From: Candidatus Peregrinibacteria bacterium
Lineage (GTDB): Bacteria > Patescibacteriota > Gracilibacteria > UBA1369 > UM-FILTER-53-11
Direction: 5' to 3'
NCBI GenBank assembly: GCA_023245725.1
Contig: JAHFJU010000002.1
Span: forward strand, 1 to 6,515
Length of the DNA stretch: 6,515 nt
Shown: positions 5,172 to 6,515 of the stretch, piece after piece
How positions within the stretch are numbered: position 1 is the stretch's first letter
How the letters are laid out: every line of letters begins with the position of its first letter
The notes under the pieces: model-generated
Told to the model about the DNA's origin: nothing
What the model saw: the letters and a program-made list of their open reading frames with translations, nothing else
Databases searched by the model: none
Position numbers and translations under genes: made by a program

Positions 5172-5224
5172 TCAGTTGTTGCATAAGATGCAATAACTGA
5201 GCCAACAGTTGCAGGATTTGCAAC
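5172..5224. repeat. intergenic palindromes, CAGTTGTTGC family
   Basis: TCAGTTGTTGCAT (5172-5184) pairs with ATGCAATAACTGA (5188-5200) around a three-base loop: 13 pairs, one of them G-T. Directly after it, GTTGCA (5208-5213) pairs with TGCAAC (5219-5224). The first stem shares CAGTTGTTGC and its complement with the stem after the RelE-type toxin gene at 3300-3326. No T run follows, so termination is unlikely here. Confidence 0.55.
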
Positions 5225-5253
5225 AGTTCGTCAAAAATTCCGAATAACTGGCC

Positions 5254-5412
5254 TCACCTGACATACCTACCATCCCCACCCCTCTCCAAATCCGCTAACC
5301 TCTCTTCAATCTTGATATCAGGCACAAAAGCCCTATTATTGGTCAGGAAATAGACGCTGATCAATTCTAAGCGTCGGAGCCAATTCAGAAATTTTAACGC
5401 CAGAAAAAGCTT
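5254..5412 (-). other. orphan open stretch, possible gene remnant
   Basis: On the minus strand 52 codons are open between a TAA (5413-5415) and a TGA (5254-5256), with no ATG. Residues such as N-W-L-R-R-L-E-L-I-S-V-Y-F and P-D-I-K-I-E-E-R-L-A-D-L-E-R have the composition of a real protein C-terminus. A second minus frame (5336-5449, 37 codons, no ATG) overlaps it and also looks protein-like. Together they could be the remains of a frameshifted gene downstream of the AbiEii-like gene, or chance. I do not recognise either. Confidence 0.25.
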
Positions 5413-5458
5413 TTACTGCTGAATCGGGTGTTTTTAAGTGTTCGGACCTTCAGTGTCC

Positions 5459-6235
5459 TCAAAAATTCTGCTCCACAAACTCCCTAAACAAGAGCACCTT
5501 TTTCTTATCCCTCGGATCAAACAGCAACGGCTCAACATCCTTTGCCAAGTCCTCAAAATTCAATGAAGAGGTCTTTTCAAGCAAATACTTTTTTAACTCC
5601 CGCTCTTCACTCACGCCAATATTCTTCTTCAAATAAGCAAAATTCGGCTTAGCGCCAAGCCCATGAAGAAAAACAATATCAAAAAAATCTCGCCCCATAA
5701 TTCGCTTACGATTGACCGAGGCAAAAATCTTCTGAGCGAGAAGCAAATCCTTTGGAACTGCAGTGATTTGGGTAAAAACATCAAACTTATTCAGCAACGG
5801 CTTTTCCGCCTCATACTCAAAATTTTGAGGAACCGTATCCACTTGAATTAAAATCTTGTGCTCACTCATGGCCGAAAGTCCAGAATCAAAAAGCAGCTTC
5901 GGAATACGAATTTTAATTCTGTAAGCATTCTTCGTAACTGTATTTACCTCTACCTCAAGGCCTTCAAGCGTCAGATCTTTTTGAATAATTCCACTTAAAT
6001 TGATAAATTCATCTTCAGTTAAAGCAAAATTATCAAAATCCAGATCTTCAGAAAATCGTGTACTTCCATAAACAATTCTAAGCGCAGTTCCACCAAGAAA
6101 AGCTAACTTATTGGCATATTCGCTGTTAAAAATGCTGTTCAGAATTTTATACTGCAAATACTCCTTCAAAATACTCTCTTTGAAAGCCCTTAGATTTTCG
6201 GGATATGCAGCCAAAATTTGATCAAGCGTTATCAT
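5459..6235 (-). CDS. AbiEii/AbiGii-family nucleotidyltransferase toxin
   Basis: A 258-residue protein of the DNA polymerase beta-like nucleotidyltransferase fold. Residues 48-67 carry the family signature: GGTALRIVYG, then R60-F-S-E-D-L-D-F with the metal-binding acidic residues D64 and D66. A further acidic candidate is D133 in 'ILIQVDTVP'. The C-terminal motif 'K169 ... NRKRIMGRDFFDI' (R182, D183, D186) matches the conserved K...RD..D block of AbiEii toxins, known as the toxin half of the type IV AbiE toxin-antitoxin and phage abortive-infection system, and in related proteins to modify tRNA or block growth by nucleotide transfer. The key residues are present, so it looks functional. It starts 6 bp after the stop of the AbiEi-like gene, the standard antitoxin-first order. 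It has no Shine-Dalgarno, so translation may be coupled to the upstream gene. Confidence 0.9.
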   Translation of the reverse strand: MITLDQILAAYPENLRAFKESILKEYLQYKILNSIFNSEYANKLAFLGGTALRIVYGSTRFSEDLDFDNFALTEDEFINLSGIIQKDLTLEGLEVEVNTVTKNAYRIKIRIPKLLFDSGLSAMSEHKILIQVDTVPQNFEYEAEKPLLNKFDVFTQITAVPKDLLLAQKIFASVNRKRIMGRDFFDIVFLHGLGAKPNFAYLKKNIGVSEERELKKYLLEKTSSLNFEDLAKDVEPLLFDPRDKKKVLLFREFVEQNF

Positions 6236-6241
6236 AGTTTT

Positions 6242-6514
6242 TTATAAGCGCACTTCGTGCGTGGTAGTTAAAAATATATTTGCTCGCTTAGATAAAGCTT
6301 TACTCCCAAAAATCTCTAAATATCTTTGAAACTTTTCAAGATTAATTTGCGATCTAAATTCATCAATATTAATGCGCATTCCTTCAAAGTCAGCATCAGT
6401 CTTAAGTTTTGGATGAATATATAAATAATCCAAAATGGCCTTTTCTGGCTCCGCAATAAGTATCTTTTTTTGACCAAAATCGACTAATCTATAACCGAAG
6501 TAAAGGCTAGGCTT
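6242..6514 (-). CDS. AbiEi-family antitoxin, C-terminal part (5' end beyond window)
   Basis: The last 90 codons of a gene running leftwards from the window edge. The frame is open to the last complete codon, so the internal TTG at 6433 is not a real start. The visible sequence begins around P-S-L-Y-F-G-Y-R and contains 'ILIAEPEKAILDYLY', matching the '(I/V)A.PEKAL.DLLY' block of the AbiEi antitoxin C-terminal region, then 'LEKFQRYLEIFGSKALSKRANIF'. Known AbiEi proteins have an N-terminal winged-helix domain that binds the operon promoter, and the family counteracts the AbiEii toxin; that half is off-window. It lies 6 bp upstream of the AbiEii-like toxin gene on the same strand, which supports the identification. 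Confidence 0.8.
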   Translation of the reverse strand, partial: KPSLYFGYRLVDFGQKKILIAEPEKAILDYLYIHPKLKTDADFEGMRINIDEFRSQINLEKFQRYLEIFGSKALSKRANIFLTTTHEVRL

Positions 6515-6515
6515 T

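Larger units (their letters stand above)
4849..5458. other. 610-bp region with no convincing gene
   Basis: No frame here has a start, length and residue pattern of a normal gene. It holds an AT-rich set of AAAGTAAAAT motifs (4957-5008), a TCGGAATA/TATTCCGA dyad (5144-5151/5162-5169) with a third ATTCCGA at 5237-5243, the CAGTTGTTGC-type palindromes (5172-5224), a 6-bp dyad GACGCT/AGCGTC (5353-5358/5370-5375), and a minus-strand open stretch (5254-5412) that may be a gene remnant. No strong terminator is visible after the AbiEii-like gene on the minus strand; GGAC/GTCC right after its stop makes only a 4-bp stem. Confidence 0.6.

Noticed and set aside
6242..6433. A separate 63-residue gene starting with TTG at 6433
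   Set aside because: The frame continues upstream to the window end with AbiEi-like residues, so this is the tail of a longer gene.
921..6515. Integration into tRNA-Asn with a duplicated 3' end (attachment site)
   Set aside because: No second copy of the tRNA 3' end was found; ACCACGTTCG at 913-922 and 2563-2572 is only a 10-base match outside the tRNA body.
1..6515. CRISPR array
   Set aside because: The repeats seen are few, of differing spacing and do not alternate with unique spacers of constant length.
1..6515. TGA recoded as Gly (genetic code 25)
   Set aside because: The RhuM-Fic, AbiEii-like and 366-residue genes all end at TGA where their family length or the start of the next gene fits, and no in-frame TGA interrupts a conserved domain.

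Overview
The window looks like a piece of a low-to-mid GC bacterial chromosome, most probably from the Candidate Phyla Radiation (Patescibacteria). The main reason is the methyltransferase at the left edge. It carries the 'GMLPPKLAQIM' block and a TEPFLGPP motif in place of a standard NPPY/DPPY motif, and I associate this TRM11-like form with that group. Supporting signs are weak or absent Shine-Dalgarno sequences, two promoters whose -10 box sits 7 nt before the start codon (leaderless geometry), and many small accessory genes. TGA is the stop codon of several genes, so the TGA-recoded lineages (Gracilibacteria/Absconditabacteria) are unlikely. The lineage assignment is inference; no rRNA or ribosomal protein gene is present.

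Layout. Bases 3-995 are core-like: a 5'-truncated TRM11-like methyltransferase, then a CCA-encoding tRNA-Asn(GUU) with a short terminator. From about 1000 onwards the content is accessory: a DUF3592-like membrane protein (1065-1529); a convergent RhuM-Fic/Doc protein (1521-2480, minus) whose 3' end overlaps it by 9 bp; a divergent RHH/RelE-type toxin-antitoxin operon (2678-3260) with its own promoter, dyad operator and probable terminator; an unrecognised 366-residue soluble protein (3421-4521); a second, broken copy of the DUF3592-like gene joined to it by an ATGA overlap (4518-4848); a roughly 610-bp stretch with no convincing gene but several palindromes; and an AbiEi-AbiEii type IV toxin-antitoxin pair on the minus strand, with the antitoxin cut by the right edge.

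How the genes work together. Three separate toxin or abortive-infection type modules (RhuM-Fic, RHH/RelE, AbiE) lie within 5 kb downstream of a tRNA gene, a typical island or defence-cluster arrangement. No integrase, transposase or tRNA-end duplication is visible. The most notable unexplained signals are (a) a 37-41 bp repeat, 31/37 identical, lying just upstream of the toxin-antitoxin promoter and of the promoter of the unknown gene, whose reverse strand can encode a similar peptide in both copies; (b) the duplicated DUF3592-like gene, one copy broken by an internal deletion of about 128 bp; (c) the unknown 366-residue protein coupled to that broken copy; and (d) a small family of CAGTTGTTGC palindromes in the intergenic regions.
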